DNA of 64,000 nt from Marinoscillum sp. (GTDB lineage: Bacteria > Bacteroidota > Bacteroidia > Cytophagales > Cyclobacteriaceae), in assembly GCA_024305105.1 (NCBI GenBank), contig JAMWZA010000011.1:1-64000 (forward strand). Reading direction: 5' to 3'. Positions 9,756 through 19,300 of this stretch are shown in pieces. Below the pieces are notes generated by a model that was not told the origin of the DNA, made no database searches, and saw only the letters and a list, made by a program, of their open reading frames with translations. The stretch's first letter is position 1; the number at the start of each line of letters is the position of its first letter. Made by a program: the position numbers and the translations under genes.

Positions 9756-10904
9756 ATGGACATGCCAAATCGACTTAATTTCAACTTTCCTTGCCCCATC
9801 AGATTTGGTGCCGGAGTTATTGATGAACTGGCCGTTCACCTGACTAGTCAGGGACTAAGACATCCATTGCTGGTTACGGACCCAGTGGTGTCTGAGCTAG
9901 ACTTTTTCAAAGAGATTGTGAGCTCACTGGCAGCCAATAACCTGGCAGCAGATGTATATGCGGACATGCATAAAAACCCAGTCAAATCTGATGTGCTGGC
10001 AGGGGGACAGTTTTACCACGAATCAGGTTGCGATTGTGTTGTTGGTATAGGAGGTGGAGTAGCGCTGGATGTTGCACGAGCGATCGTTCTTCGAATCAAC
10101 CATCATCGGGACCTCTTCGACTATGATGATCTGATCGGGGGCGACCAATACGTGACGGAAGCAGTTCCCTATTTTGTAACAGTTCCAACTACTGCCGGTA
10201 CTGGCAGTGAAGTGGGCCGAAGTGCAATCATTTCTGAAGATGAAAGTAAAAAGAAACGTATTCTCTTTGCTCCTAAACTTATGGCCAGACAGGTATTTGC
10301 TGATCCGGAATTGACCATGGAGTTGCCACCACATGTCACTGCAGCTACAGGAATGGATGCGCTGACACACAACATGGAAGCGTATCTGGCAAAGAACTAC
10401 CATCCGATGTGCGATGGCATTGCGCTGGAGGGAATGGCTCTAATTGCCCGGTCCATTGAAAAAGCGACAAATCATCCAGACATTCAATCACGATCAGATA
10501 TGCTCATGGGGTCCATGATGGGCGCTATTGCCTTTCAGAAAGGGCTGGGTGTGGTGCATAGCATGGCACATCCTTTATCCAGTTTGCTAGACACGCATCA
10601 TGGCTTGGCCAATGCCGTAAACCTTCCCTATGGAATGGCTTTTAACTACTCTGGGTTTGAAGCACGATTTGATAAAATGGCTGAATTTCTCGGAGTAATA
10701 GATGGAGATGGAGAACGAGTCGTCGACTTTCTGTTTGAATTAAATCAACGCCTACAAATCCCTACTCAACTCAGAGACATTGCGGTGAAAGAAGAACACC
10801 TTGAGCCCTTAGCGCAGTTAGCCATCGCCGACTTTGCACACCCAAACAACCCAAAACCAGTAAAGCTGGAAGATTTCAAGTCACTATATCAAAAAGCATA
10901 TTAA
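9756..10904 (+). CDS. Iron-containing alcohol dehydrogenase
   Basis: GIGGGVALDVARAI, TVPTTAGTGSEVGRSAI, GVVHSMAHPLSSLLDTHHGLANA. Confidence 0.93.
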   Translation: MDMPNRLNFNFPCPIRFGAGVIDELAVHLTSQGLRHPLLVTDPVVSELDFFKEIVSSLAANNLAADVYADMHKNPVKSDVLAGGQFYHESGCDCVVGIGGGVALDVARAIVLRINHHRDLFDYDDLIGGDQYVTEAVPYFVTVPTTAGTGSEVGRSAIISEDESKKKRILFAPKLMARQVFADPELTMELPPHVTAATGMDALTHNMEAYLAKNYHPMCDGIALEGMALIARSIEKATNHPDIQSRSDMLMGSMMGAIAFQKGLGVVHSMAHPLSSLLDTHHGLANAVNLPYGMAFNYSGFEARFDKMAEFLGVIDGDGERVVDFLFELNQRLQIPTQLRDIAVKEEHLEPLAQLAIADFAHPNNPKPVKLEDFKSLYQKAY

Positions 10905-10906
10905 CA

Positions 10907-11665
10907 ATGCTCAAAATCGGCATCTCTGCTTGTTTCATGTATCCTGATCAGGAGCGTCCGGTTTTCGGACCAAAAACACTGACCTATCTGGAAAACGATA
11001 TGGCTCGTTACTTAACCAAGATCGGTGTTTTACCAGTGTTAATACCAGATATTGAGGATAGTCTATTGCATCCTCTCATTGATGAAATGGACGGATTTGT
11101 ATTTCAGGGTGGTACCGATCTAGCACCTGAAGCCTACAACGAAAAACCCATTGGTCGATGGAAAGGAGATCCGATCAGAGACAAATACGAACTCAAGTTG
11201 TTTGACCTTGCATTGGCTAGCAAAAAACCAATTCTAGCCATCTGTCGTGGCATGCAATTGATGAATGTTTACTTTGGCGGAACGCTTTATCAAGATACGG
11301 ACACCCAACTGGAAGAGGTCCTCACACACCGCGATGCAGATGCATATGACTTTTTATACCACGACATTCAATTTACTGCTGATAAAATCTTAGAAAAAAT
11401 TTACAAGGATGACCCCAATCATCGGATAAACAGTGTTCACCACCAATCGGTTAAGGCATTGGGAAAAGGCTTGGAAATATTGGCCGAAAGCCCAAATGAT
11501 GGGATCATTGAAGCGATTGGCTATACCAAAGCTCCTGAAGGGTGGGTGATGGGTGTCCAATGGCATCCTGAGTTTTCCGACACACTCAAAGAAACCGTGA
11601 TCAATGCGGACACCCTTTACGAATTCTTTTTATCACAAGTACGATCATTAAAATCGGATCAATAA
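10907..11665 (+). CDS. Gamma-glutamyl-gamma-aminobutyrate hydrolase family (class I glutamine amidotransferase-like)
   Basis: FQGGTDLAPEAY, ILAICRGMQLMNVYFGGTLYQD, VQWHPEF. Confidence 0.92.
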   Translation: MLKIGISACFMYPDQERPVFGPKTLTYLENDMARYLTKIGVLPVLIPDIEDSLLHPLIDEMDGFVFQGGTDLAPEAYNEKPIGRWKGDPIRDKYELKLFDLALASKKPILAICRGMQLMNVYFGGTLYQDTDTQLEEVLTHRDADAYDFLYHDIQFTADKILEKIYKDDPNHRINSVHHQSVKALGKGLEILAESPNDGIIEAIGYTKAPEGWVMGVQWHPEFSDTLKETVINADTLYEFFLSQVRSLKSDQ

Positions 11666-13029
11666 TGCAAGTAATTAATCCAGCTACAGAAGAAATCATT
11701 AAAGACCTAACGGAAGACACCCAGACGTCTATAGCACAGAAATTAAACCAGCTGAAAAAGGGACAAGCACTTTGGTCTCAAAAAACCATCGATGAACGCC
11801 TTGAAATCATTATACGATTTGGTGGCCTGGTTAAAGCCAATGCAGATGAACTGGCTGAGATACTGACAAAAGAAACTGGGAAACCCATCACCCAGTCGAA
11901 GGGAGAAGTGACCGGATCACTCAATCGAATCGAACACTTAAAGAGCAACGCAAAGAAATGGCTAAGCTCTGAAAAGATCGCTTCAGGAGAAGTCATTGAA
12001 TCGATCACCTATGAACCTCTGGGAGTTATTGCCAATATCTCTGCCTGGAATTTCCCTTACAATGTGGGTTACAATGTATTTCTCTATGCCCTGGTTGCTG
12101 GGAATGCGGTGCTCTACAAGCCTTCCGAATATGCCAGCCTCACGGGGTTAAAATTCAAGGAGTTGCTTCATCAAGCTGGAGTACCAAAAGATGTTTTTGA
12201 AACAGTAATCGGTGCGGGATCTGTAGGGCAGCATCTTTTGGAAGCAGATCTGGATGGCTACTATTTTACAGGCTCTCATAAAACTGGCGTTCACATCGCT
12301 ACTACTGTTGCGCATAGGCTTGTTCCGGTTCAGTTGGAGCTCGGAGGAAAAGACCCACTGTATGTCATGGACGATGTTCAGGACATTAACCAAGCGGCTA
12401 TCAATGCCGCAGAAGGCGCCTTTTACAACAATGGACAGAGCTGCTGTGCAGTGGAGCGCATCTACGTAGACGAGAGGATTTACGATGAGTTTGTGGCGCA
12501 CTTTGTCGCTGAGGTGAAAACGTACAAAATAGGAGACCCTATGGATGAATCGACTTTCACAGGTCCGCTTACTCGTGCGCAACAAATAGACATCATTCTC
12601 AACCAGATAAATGAGGCAAAAAGCAAAGGAGCCGAGGTGATTCTTGGTGGTGACCGACCAGATTCTAAAGGCTATTACCTGAACCCCACGGTGCTCACAC
12701 AAGTCACTCACAACATGGGTCTGATGAAAGAGGAATCGTTCGGTCCAATAATCGGGATTCAAAAAGTAAGCACGGATAAGGAGGCGCTGACCTTAATGAA
12801 TGATACTCCTTATGGCCTGACAGCAGCTGTTTATTCTTCTGATGAAAACAGAGCCCGAAAACTTCTGGATCAGTTAAATGTCGGAACGGTCTATTGGAAC
12901 TGCTGTGATCGGGTAAGCCCCAATACACCCTGGTCTGGCAGGAAAAACTCAGGTCTCGGGTCTACTTTATCCTACCAGGGAATTCGTTCATTCACTCAAC
13001 CAAAGAGTTATCAGATGAGGGGCTTATAA
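11665..13029 (+). CDS. NAD(P)-dependent aldehyde dehydrogenase
   Basis: ISAWNFPYNV, LELGGKDPLYV, NNGQSCCAVERIYV, EESFGPI. Confidence 0.93.
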   Translation: MQVINPATEEIIKDLTEDTQTSIAQKLNQLKKGQALWSQKTIDERLEIIIRFGGLVKANADELAEILTKETGKPITQSKGEVTGSLNRIEHLKSNAKKWLSSEKIASGEVIESITYEPLGVIANISAWNFPYNVGYNVFLYALVAGNAVLYKPSEYASLTGLKFKELLHQAGVPKDVFETVIGAGSVGQHLLEADLDGYYFTGSHKTGVHIATTVAHRLVPVQLELGGKDPLYVMDDVQDINQAAINAAEGAFYNNGQSCCAVERIYVDERIYDEFVAHFVAEVKTYKIGDPMDESTFTGPLTRAQQIDIILNQINEAKSKGAEVILGGDRPDSKGYYLNPTVLTQVTHNMGLMKEESFGPIIGIQKVSTDKEALTLMNDTPYGLTAAVYSSDENRARKLLDQLNVGTVYWNCCDRVSPNTPWSGRKNSGLGSTLSYQGIRSFTQPKSYQMRGL

Positions 13030-13078
13030 AACGATTCGTAGGTTAGCTTCGTTTATGTTTAACTAAATTAACTGGACT

Positions 13079-13258
13079 ATGAGTGACACCATTAAAGAAC
13101 TAATTAAACGCTTTGATAAGCACAAAAACGTATCTGAAGCTAAATTCCAATTTATGCTAGATCGACAAAAAAGCATGGAAAATACCTTAATGGAAATGCA
13201 AGAGGAGTCTTCGGGTTTTTATACTAACGCTAAATCTTTTCTAACCGATTTAGATTGA
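13079..13258 (+). CDS. Small hypothetical protein (59 aa)
   Basis: MSDTIKELIKRFDKHKNVSEAKFQFMLDRQKSMENTLMEMQEESSGFYTNAKSFLTDLD*; not in the ORF track because it is under 60 aa. Confidence 0.4.
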   Translation: MSDTIKELIKRFDKHKNVSEAKFQFMLDRQKSMENTLMEMQEESSGFYTNAKSFLTDLD

Positions 13259-13267
13259 TGGGTAATA

Positions 13268-14041
13268 TTATTCTTTAGTTTTTCTTCTCTTAACAACTTC
13301 CTCTGTGTACCCTGAAGCAAGAATTCCCGACGGAAGGGCTATTAAACCAATGCCAAGTAAGGTTACTATTCCATTAAGTATTTTACCCCCTACAGTAACT
13401 GGATATACGTCACCATATCCAACAGTAGTTAAGGTTACAACTCCCCACCAAAGTGACTTAGCTATACTTGAAAACTGTTCAGGTTGTGCTTCTCTCTCAA
13501 AATAGAACATTAAGGTAGAAATAACGACAAGTGCAATAAGTATAAAGATCATAGTAATTATCAATTCTTCTTTTTTGTTTACCAACACTTTCTTAATCAT
13601 TTCAAAAGCACTAGTATATCTGGCCATTTTGAATAATCGAAAAACCCTAAACAGCCTCAATGATCTCAACATTCTTAAATCCACACCGATGAATGGAAGG
13701 TAAAAAGGGGCAATCGCCAATAAATCAATTAATGCCATGAATGAGGTCATGTACCTTAACCTTCCCAAAATCCCAGAATATTTGGGGTCTTCAACACAAG
13801 TCCATAATCTTAGTAAATACTCAACAGAAAATACGATCACAGTACAAATCTCAAATACTGTAAAATAAACACCAAACTCTGTCTTAATAGCCTCCTCAGA
13901 TTCAAGAATTATATCAATTACACTTAGCACTATTAAAATCATAATCGTCAAATCCACATAATAACTAGCATCACGCTTTTTTGACGGCTGGAGTAATCTA
14001 AAAACCCTTTCCCGTAATTTCATAAACTTATTTTTCCGCAA
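13268..14041 (-). CDS. Voltage-gated potassium channel (6TM Kv-type)
   Basis: S4-like LRMLRSLRLFRVFRLFKMARY and selectivity filter TLTTVGYGDVYP. Confidence 0.93.
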   Translation of the reverse strand: MRKNKFMKLRERVFRLLQPSKKRDASYYVDLTIMILIVLSVIDIILESEEAIKTEFGVYFTVFEICTVIVFSVEYLLRLWTCVEDPKYSGILGRLRYMTSFMALIDLLAIAPFYLPFIGVDLRMLRSLRLFRVFRLFKMARYTSAFEMIKKVLVNKKEELIITMIFILIALVVISTLMFYFEREAQPEQFSSIAKSLWWGVVTLTTVGYGDVYPVTVGGKILNGIVTLLGIGLIALPSGILASGYTEEVVKRRKTKE

Positions 14042-16325
14042 ACTGCTTCAACTTATCCATCAAATCCTCAGGACTAAATGGTTTCGGTAGCATACCGTCC
14101 AAATGCTTTTCTTTCAGTTCTTTAGGAGTGACTGAAGCGGCAGTCAGGGCAATGATCGGTTTGTCAAATCCCATTTCACGGAGCTTTAGTGTAGCTTCAA
14201 ACCCATCCATCACCGGCATCTGCAAATCCATTAAAATCAAATCAAAAGACTCTTTACCGACCTGAGCCAACGCCTCAGCTCCACTAGATGCCACCACCAC
14301 TTGAATGCCTCGCTTTTCTAGCTGTCTTTTAGCAATCAGCACGTTCATTTCATTGTCTTCTACCAAAAGCACTTTTAAGGAAGACAAATCCACCGGCTCC
14401 TTTGATTGAACATGCAATTTCACTTCATCCATTTTTTGACAGGTTAGGACAAACGAAAATTTGGAGCCAATTCCGGGTTCACTCTTAATTTCAATAGTTG
14501 ACCCCATGAGTTCAATTAGCTTTTTACTAATCGCCAGTCCGAGACCAACACCCCCATACTCTCTGGTTAGGCTATTGTTCGATTGCTCAAACGCACCAAA
14601 AATCTTTTGAATATCCTTCGCTGCAATCCCACTGCCCGTATCTTCCACTTCCAATCGCATGTCAATATCAACATCACTTTCACGAAGAAGAGCTACTCTC
14701 AAAATTACATGCCCTTCAATGGTAAACTTGATGGCGTTTCCTATCAGATTGGTAAGCACCTGACCTACTCGGATACGATCAATACAAACCTGCTCAGGTA
14801 AGTCCTGATCGCACATCAGTTTAAGCACAATTCCTTTCTGATCCGCAAGTGGCTGCAGGAGCGAAACCTGTGTCTCGCAGTAAGATTTCAATGAAACAAA
14901 TGACTGGTCCAGTTCGATCTTTCCAGACTCGATCTTGTTGTAATCAAGGACATTGTTGATCAGAGAAAGCAAGTTTTCGCTTGAGTTTCTGAGGCGTTTA
15001 AGGTCATCCACCTGATCCGGTTTTGGGTCACTCTCCATGAGGTGATAAGCCGTACCGATCACCGCATTCAATGGAGTCCTGATCTCATGGCTCATCACCG
15101 AAAGGAAATCCGACTTGGCCACTGCCAGTTGCTCGGCCTCCAGCTTAGCTTGTCGCCAATTTTCTGTGAAAATTCGCGATAGTATCAATGCCTGAAAAAT
15201 GAAAAAAATCAACTCTCCCGCAATGGAAACGAGTCTGTTTTCTTCTACTACGTGTAAGTAGTTTAGTGATTTGAATATAAAAACTGCCAAAACACCCATG
15301 ACACTATAAAGCGAATACCTGGCACCCGGGCGTTTATTCAGAACAGCCTTGATCAAAATACCAACCATGAGAAATATCCCCACTAATAAAATGTAGAGAT
15401 ACGGAATGTTAAATTGGGTCAAGATCTGAACAGGAAGAAGCGTAGAAAATGTCCAGGCGATAGACAAATAAGCAAAAATACGGGTAAGTACTTTTGGTGC
15501 TTCATGCGGAAATAATTTCTCCAAATACATCGCGAAAAAGGCCCCGCTGAGATAAAACGTACTGTATTCAAATATGAGCCCTAGCCGGTAAGGGATGTTG
15601 ATCATGTCATGAAGCACGTAGTTGTGCCAGCCAACAATACGATAGGCATATACCAGAGTGAAAAGCGCAAAATAAAGTATGGCATAATCCTGCCTGCCAT
15701 TAAAGAAGAGGCCTAAAAAGAAAAAGGTGGCCAAAATCAGGAATCCGGTCAGAAACATGTCGTAGGAATCATCCAAAAACTTCTGATGAAGCACGGCCTT
15801 TTCTAACCCTAAAAGAACCTTACCACCTACTCCTCGCTTATGATGCGAAAAATTGGATATCGCAATGGCCAAACGCACCGTGTCGCTGGATAAATCATGT
15901 AGCGGTAAATACAACATTTGACGCCCAGGCGTGGTGCTTTCCTTATCGGGTCCTGAGACTCCAACATTCCCGATCAGCTCACCATTTACATAGACCTCAT
16001 AAGCACTAAATTGATCAAAAACCTTAAGCATTAAAGGGAGTTCATGGTCTACAATAAACTCCAGGTAAAAAGTCCCATATCCAAAGCTCGGGAACCCCAT
16101 TTCGTCCAACCGAACATTGGGCACATCAACTGAGATGGTTGGATTACACTCCGAGGGATACAAGCAGGAGTCTGCATAAGACCACTGACCATCAAGGCTT
16201 ATGATTTGATCAGTGTCAAAATCATGATTTCTTAAATCCATCGGATCATCAATGGCACTGGACTGGCTGGAGAGGTCTATGCTAAGAGATAAGACCAATA
16301 GATATAAAAATAAGTGTGTTCGCAT
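14028..16325 (-). CDS. Hybrid sensor histidine kinase/response regulator with 7TMR-DISM-like sensor
   Basis: SHEIRTPLNAVIG H-box, GVGLGLAISKKLIELMG, REC domain VLLVEDNEMN...LILMDLQMPVMDG; seven N-terminal TM stretches. Confidence 0.93.
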   Translation of the reverse strand: MRTHLFLYLLVLSLSIDLSSQSSAIDDPMDLRNHDFDTDQIISLDGQWSYADSCLYPSECNPTISVDVPNVRLDEMGFPSFGYGTFYLEFIVDHELPLMLKVFDQFSAYEVYVNGELIGNVGVSGPDKESTTPGRQMLYLPLHDLSSDTVRLAIAISNFSHHKRGVGGKVLLGLEKAVLHQKFLDDSYDMFLTGFLILATFFFLGLFFNGRQDYAILYFALFTLVYAYRIVGWHNYVLHDMINIPYRLGLIFEYSTFYLSGAFFAMYLEKLFPHEAPKVLTRIFAYLSIAWTFSTLLPVQILTQFNIPYLYILLVGIFLMVGILIKAVLNKRPGARYSLYSVMGVLAVFIFKSLNYLHVVEENRLVSIAGELIFFIFQALILSRIFTENWRQAKLEAEQLAVAKSDFLSVMSHEIRTPLNAVIGTAYHLMESDPKPDQVDDLKRLRNSSENLLSLINNVLDYNKIESGKIELDQSFVSLKSYCETQVSLLQPLADQKGIVLKLMCDQDLPEQVCIDRIRVGQVLTNLIGNAIKFTIEGHVILRVALLRESDVDIDMRLEVEDTGSGIAAKDIQKIFGAFEQSNNSLTREYGGVGLGLAISKKLIELMGSTIEIKSEPGIGSKFSFVLTCQKMDEVKLHVQSKEPVDLSSLKVLLVEDNEMNVLIAKRQLEKRGIQVVVASSGAEALAQVGKESFDLILMDLQMPVMDGFEATLKLREMGFDKPIIALTAASVTPKELKEKHLDGMLPKPFSPEDLMDKLKQFAEK

Positions 16326-16430
16326 GATTGACCTGCTAAATATAACACCTCTAAGAGTCTAAATAGTTGATTCCTATCATAATGAGCTTCCAGCTAATCT
16401 AATCATCGGATTTGATCAGAAAATTTTATA

Positions 16431-17357
16431 TTGCAAGGTTTAGTAATGGAATCGATAGATAACATAAGCCTCAATTTTTCAGAACAGAACATCCTCATTC
16501 TGAATATTAGTTTGGGAATCATCATGTTTGGTGTAGCCCTAAAACTAACTATTGAGGATTTCAAATTGGTCCTTTCCAATCCACTAGGAACTTTTGTGGG
16601 TGTACTTTCCCAATTTGTCGTACTGCCCTTCCTAACCTTTGTGGTCATCTGGCTATTGGAGCCACGGCCAAGTTTTGCGCTGGGAATGATGATGGTGGCA
16701 GCATGCCCAGGAGGAAACATTTCTAATTTCTTCTCTGCTCTGGCTAAAGGTAACATTGCTTTGTCTGTAAGTCTTACAGCCATTTCCAGTGTGCTGGCCA
16801 TCTTCATGACGCCTATAAATTTAGCTTTCTGGGCAAGTATGTATGAACCCACATCGCAGTTATTGACTGAAGTGAGTCTTAATTTTTGGGACGTACTACA
16901 AACCATCATTATCATCTTAGGGATACCGATTATTTTGGGTATGGCCTTCCGCCATAAATTTCCTAAAGCTGCGCAAACACTTCACCCCTACATGCACTAT
17001 GGATCAATCCTGATCTTTGCAGCCATCGTTATTCTGGCCTTTACGGCCAATATCGACATCTTCCTGGATTACATCCATATGGTAATTTTGCTGGTATTGC
17101 TACACAATGCCATCGCACTTACCACCGGATACCAGCTTGGTCGATTATTCAAGCTTAGCGAACCTGACAGAAGGTCATTGGCCATAGAAACTGGCATCCA
17201 AAATTCAGGACTCGGATTACTCCTTATATTTGCCTTTTTTCAGGGGCTCGGTGGCATGGCTATCGTGGCGGCATGGTGGGGCATTTGGCACATCATATCA
17301 GGCATGTCTCTGGCCTATTGGTGGAATTATAGAGTTTCGACAGTTATAGCAAAATGA
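16431..17357 (+). CDS. Bile acid:sodium symporter (SBF/BASS) family protein
   Basis: ACPGGNISNFFSALAKGNIALSVSLTAISS; GIQNSGLGLLL. Confidence 0.88.
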   Translation: MQGLVMESIDNISLNFSEQNILILNISLGIIMFGVALKLTIEDFKLVLSNPLGTFVGVLSQFVVLPFLTFVVIWLLEPRPSFALGMMMVAACPGGNISNFFSALAKGNIALSVSLTAISSVLAIFMTPINLAFWASMYEPTSQLLTEVSLNFWDVLQTIIIILGIPIILGMAFRHKFPKAAQTLHPYMHYGSILIFAAIVILAFTANIDIFLDYIHMVILLVLLHNAIALTTGYQLGRLFKLSEPDRRSLAIETGIQNSGLGLLLIFAFFQGLGGMAIVAAWWGIWHIISGMSLAYWWNYRVSTVIAK

Positions 17358-18400
17358 ACGCACACTGGTTTTACTACCTCGTTAAGATAACAGGTTGGAT
17401 AGGATTGAAGATCTTCTTTGGAGGAGTCAAGATCATTGGGAAAGAAAAGTTTCCAAAAGATGGGGCTGTTTTGTTAGCCCCTAATCATCAAGGCGCTTTT
17501 ATGGACGCCGTGGTGGCAGGTGTGTATACGAAAAAGCCAGTTTCATTTCTCACAAGAGCTGATGTATTTAATAAATGGACCAATCCCATCCTGAAATCTC
17601 TAAACATGATGCCGATCTACCGGATCAGGGACGGGATTCAAAGCCTTTCGCAAAACGATGCGGTATTTGATACCTGCTTCAAGATGCTTTCTGAAGAGAA
17701 AGTAATCCTAATATTTCCAGAAGGGAATCATGGCAAAGAGCATTTCCTAAGACCTTTATCCAAAGGTACTGCACGCCTGGCCCTAGATGCCAGAGATCAG
17801 ATCGATCCTGAGAAGAAAATCTACATTGTACCCGTGGGAATCAATTACCTGTCTCACAGCCGACCGCTAGCAAGATTATTTCTCAACTATGGAGATCCTA
17901 TTGCGCTGAACGAATACATGGAATTGTATCGAGAGCACAAGCAGAAAGGCTACAATAAATTGAAGCAGGACCTGTCTGAGGCTATGAAGGATACACTCAT
18001 TCTTCCTGAAAAAGACGAATTCTATGAGCAGAAAAAGGAATGGATTTTTCAGCCCAAGCACGAATCCTTGTCCTTTGATGAACTCAAAAAAATGGGCCGT
18101 GGAGATCACTTTGAAGTGGTAAAACCCCGAACGAAGAACTTCTTCACAAAAATGCTGATTGCTTTTTTCTCGATCTTTAATTTGCCGGCGTTGCTCGGCG
18201 TGAAAAAGTTATTGAAACTGGTAAAAGACCCTGTTTTCAAGGTATCGCTAAAATACCTTGGCGGAGGATTATTTCATTTAATCTGGTGGACGATTATTTA
18301 CACTATTGGTGCTCTTTGGATAGGATGGGAAGCTGGTTTACTATTCGTTGCCACAGCGATCATTTGCATGTTTGCCCGACAATCGCTGATTAAATTCTAA
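17354..18400 (+). CDS. 1-acyl-sn-glycerol-3-phosphate acyltransferase-like (PlsC family)
   Basis: NHQGAFMDAVV (HX4D-like) and FPEGNHG motifs; 4-nt overlap with upstream gene. Confidence 0.88.
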   Translation: MNAHWFYYLVKITGWIGLKIFFGGVKIIGKEKFPKDGAVLLAPNHQGAFMDAVVAGVYTKKPVSFLTRADVFNKWTNPILKSLNMMPIYRIRDGIQSLSQNDAVFDTCFKMLSEEKVILIFPEGNHGKEHFLRPLSKGTARLALDARDQIDPEKKIYIVPVGINYLSHSRPLARLFLNYGDPIALNEYMELYREHKQKGYNKLKQDLSEAMKDTLILPEKDEFYEQKKEWIFQPKHESLSFDELKKMGRGDHFEVVKPRTKNFFTKMLIAFFSIFNLPALLGVKKLLKLVKDPVFKVSLKYLGGGLFHLIWWTIIYTIGALWIGWEAGLLFVATAIICMFARQSLIKF

Positions 18401-19266
18401 TTCACCCGGGCATTGTATCGTTTGCGATCATAGATGATGTGACCTTCCTTGTCCCATTCCTTGCTGATGTAAGGTGGAGTTTCATCGAATGGCTCCAGTG
18501 GATAAACCACTTCACGCTTGACTCGTCGATTGTCATAGTACTCGCGCCAGATGCCCACCCTATTATCAAACTGGTAATGCCCAACCACTGCCAGGTTTCC
18601 GTTCTCATGGTATGCAAAGTACTCGCCTTGTCGCTCACCAAAGTGGACAGGAATCATTTCTTTCAGTTTTTCTCGATCAAAATCATAGTATGCCAAACGT
18701 GATTCTTTTGGCCAACCTTTCCAATAAATCTCCTTATCCATCAAGATATCTGAGCGATTGTATCTGACCCACCGGCCATGCTTCATGCCGTAGTAGAAAT
18801 GCCCTTCCTCCAGCGTCTGATCTCCCATTTTCTTTTCATAATGACCATGAAGCACTCCAGCATAATCTTTTTTGACATTGAGTGAATTGACAATTTTCTT
18901 TTTCTTGAAATCATACCAGTAAAAATCACGCGCATACTCATCCGGCCCCACGTAATCTTTGTCTTTCAAATAATGAAAAAGCTCCACTGTTGTCCGGTTT
19001 CCAAAACCCGTTTTAGCAAACCCACGTTTGGTTTTGATCCCGTAGTAGATTTTCGGATTAACTTTTTTCTCTTTCTTCTTCTTTTTGGAATCGTCATCAT
19101 CCTTGTCTGTCCGCTCCAGATCCTGTTCGGCATCTATCGAAAGAGGAGTCTCGTATTTGGTCTGAAACAACTCATCTACAGAAGTGATCTCCTGAGCTTG
19201 GGGCACACATGTTATGACCATCAATACAATGGTTAGCAGTATAGGCGAATGTCTATGTTGCATCAT
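18397..19266 (-). CDS. MORN/YwqK-like repeat protein with signal peptide
   Basis: Repeated G.W..Y..... units: HGHYEKK, MKHGRWVRYN, RQGEYFAYHENGNLAVVGHYQFDNRVGIWREYYDN. Confidence 0.7.
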   Translation of the reverse strand: MMQHRHSPILLTIVLMVITCVPQAQEITSVDELFQTKYETPLSIDAEQDLERTDKDDDDSKKKKKEKKVNPKIYYGIKTKRGFAKTGFGNRTTVELFHYLKDKDYVGPDEYARDFYWYDFKKKKIVNSLNVKKDYAGVLHGHYEKKMGDQTLEEGHFYYGMKHGRWVRYNRSDILMDKEIYWKGWPKESRLAYYDFDREKLKEMIPVHFGERQGEYFAYHENGNLAVVGHYQFDNRVGIWREYYDNRRVKREVVYPLEPFDETPPYISKEWDKEGHIIYDRKRYNARVN

Positions 19267-19300
19267 ATCCAGTTAACGCAAATCCGTTAAGAAAATTTCA

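Noticed and set aside
10023-10403. Long antisense ORFs within CDSs (e.g. 10023..10403 -, 12148..12762 -, 2489..2917 +)
   Set aside because: Antisense to well-supported genes with composition explained by the sense codons; no independent evidence.
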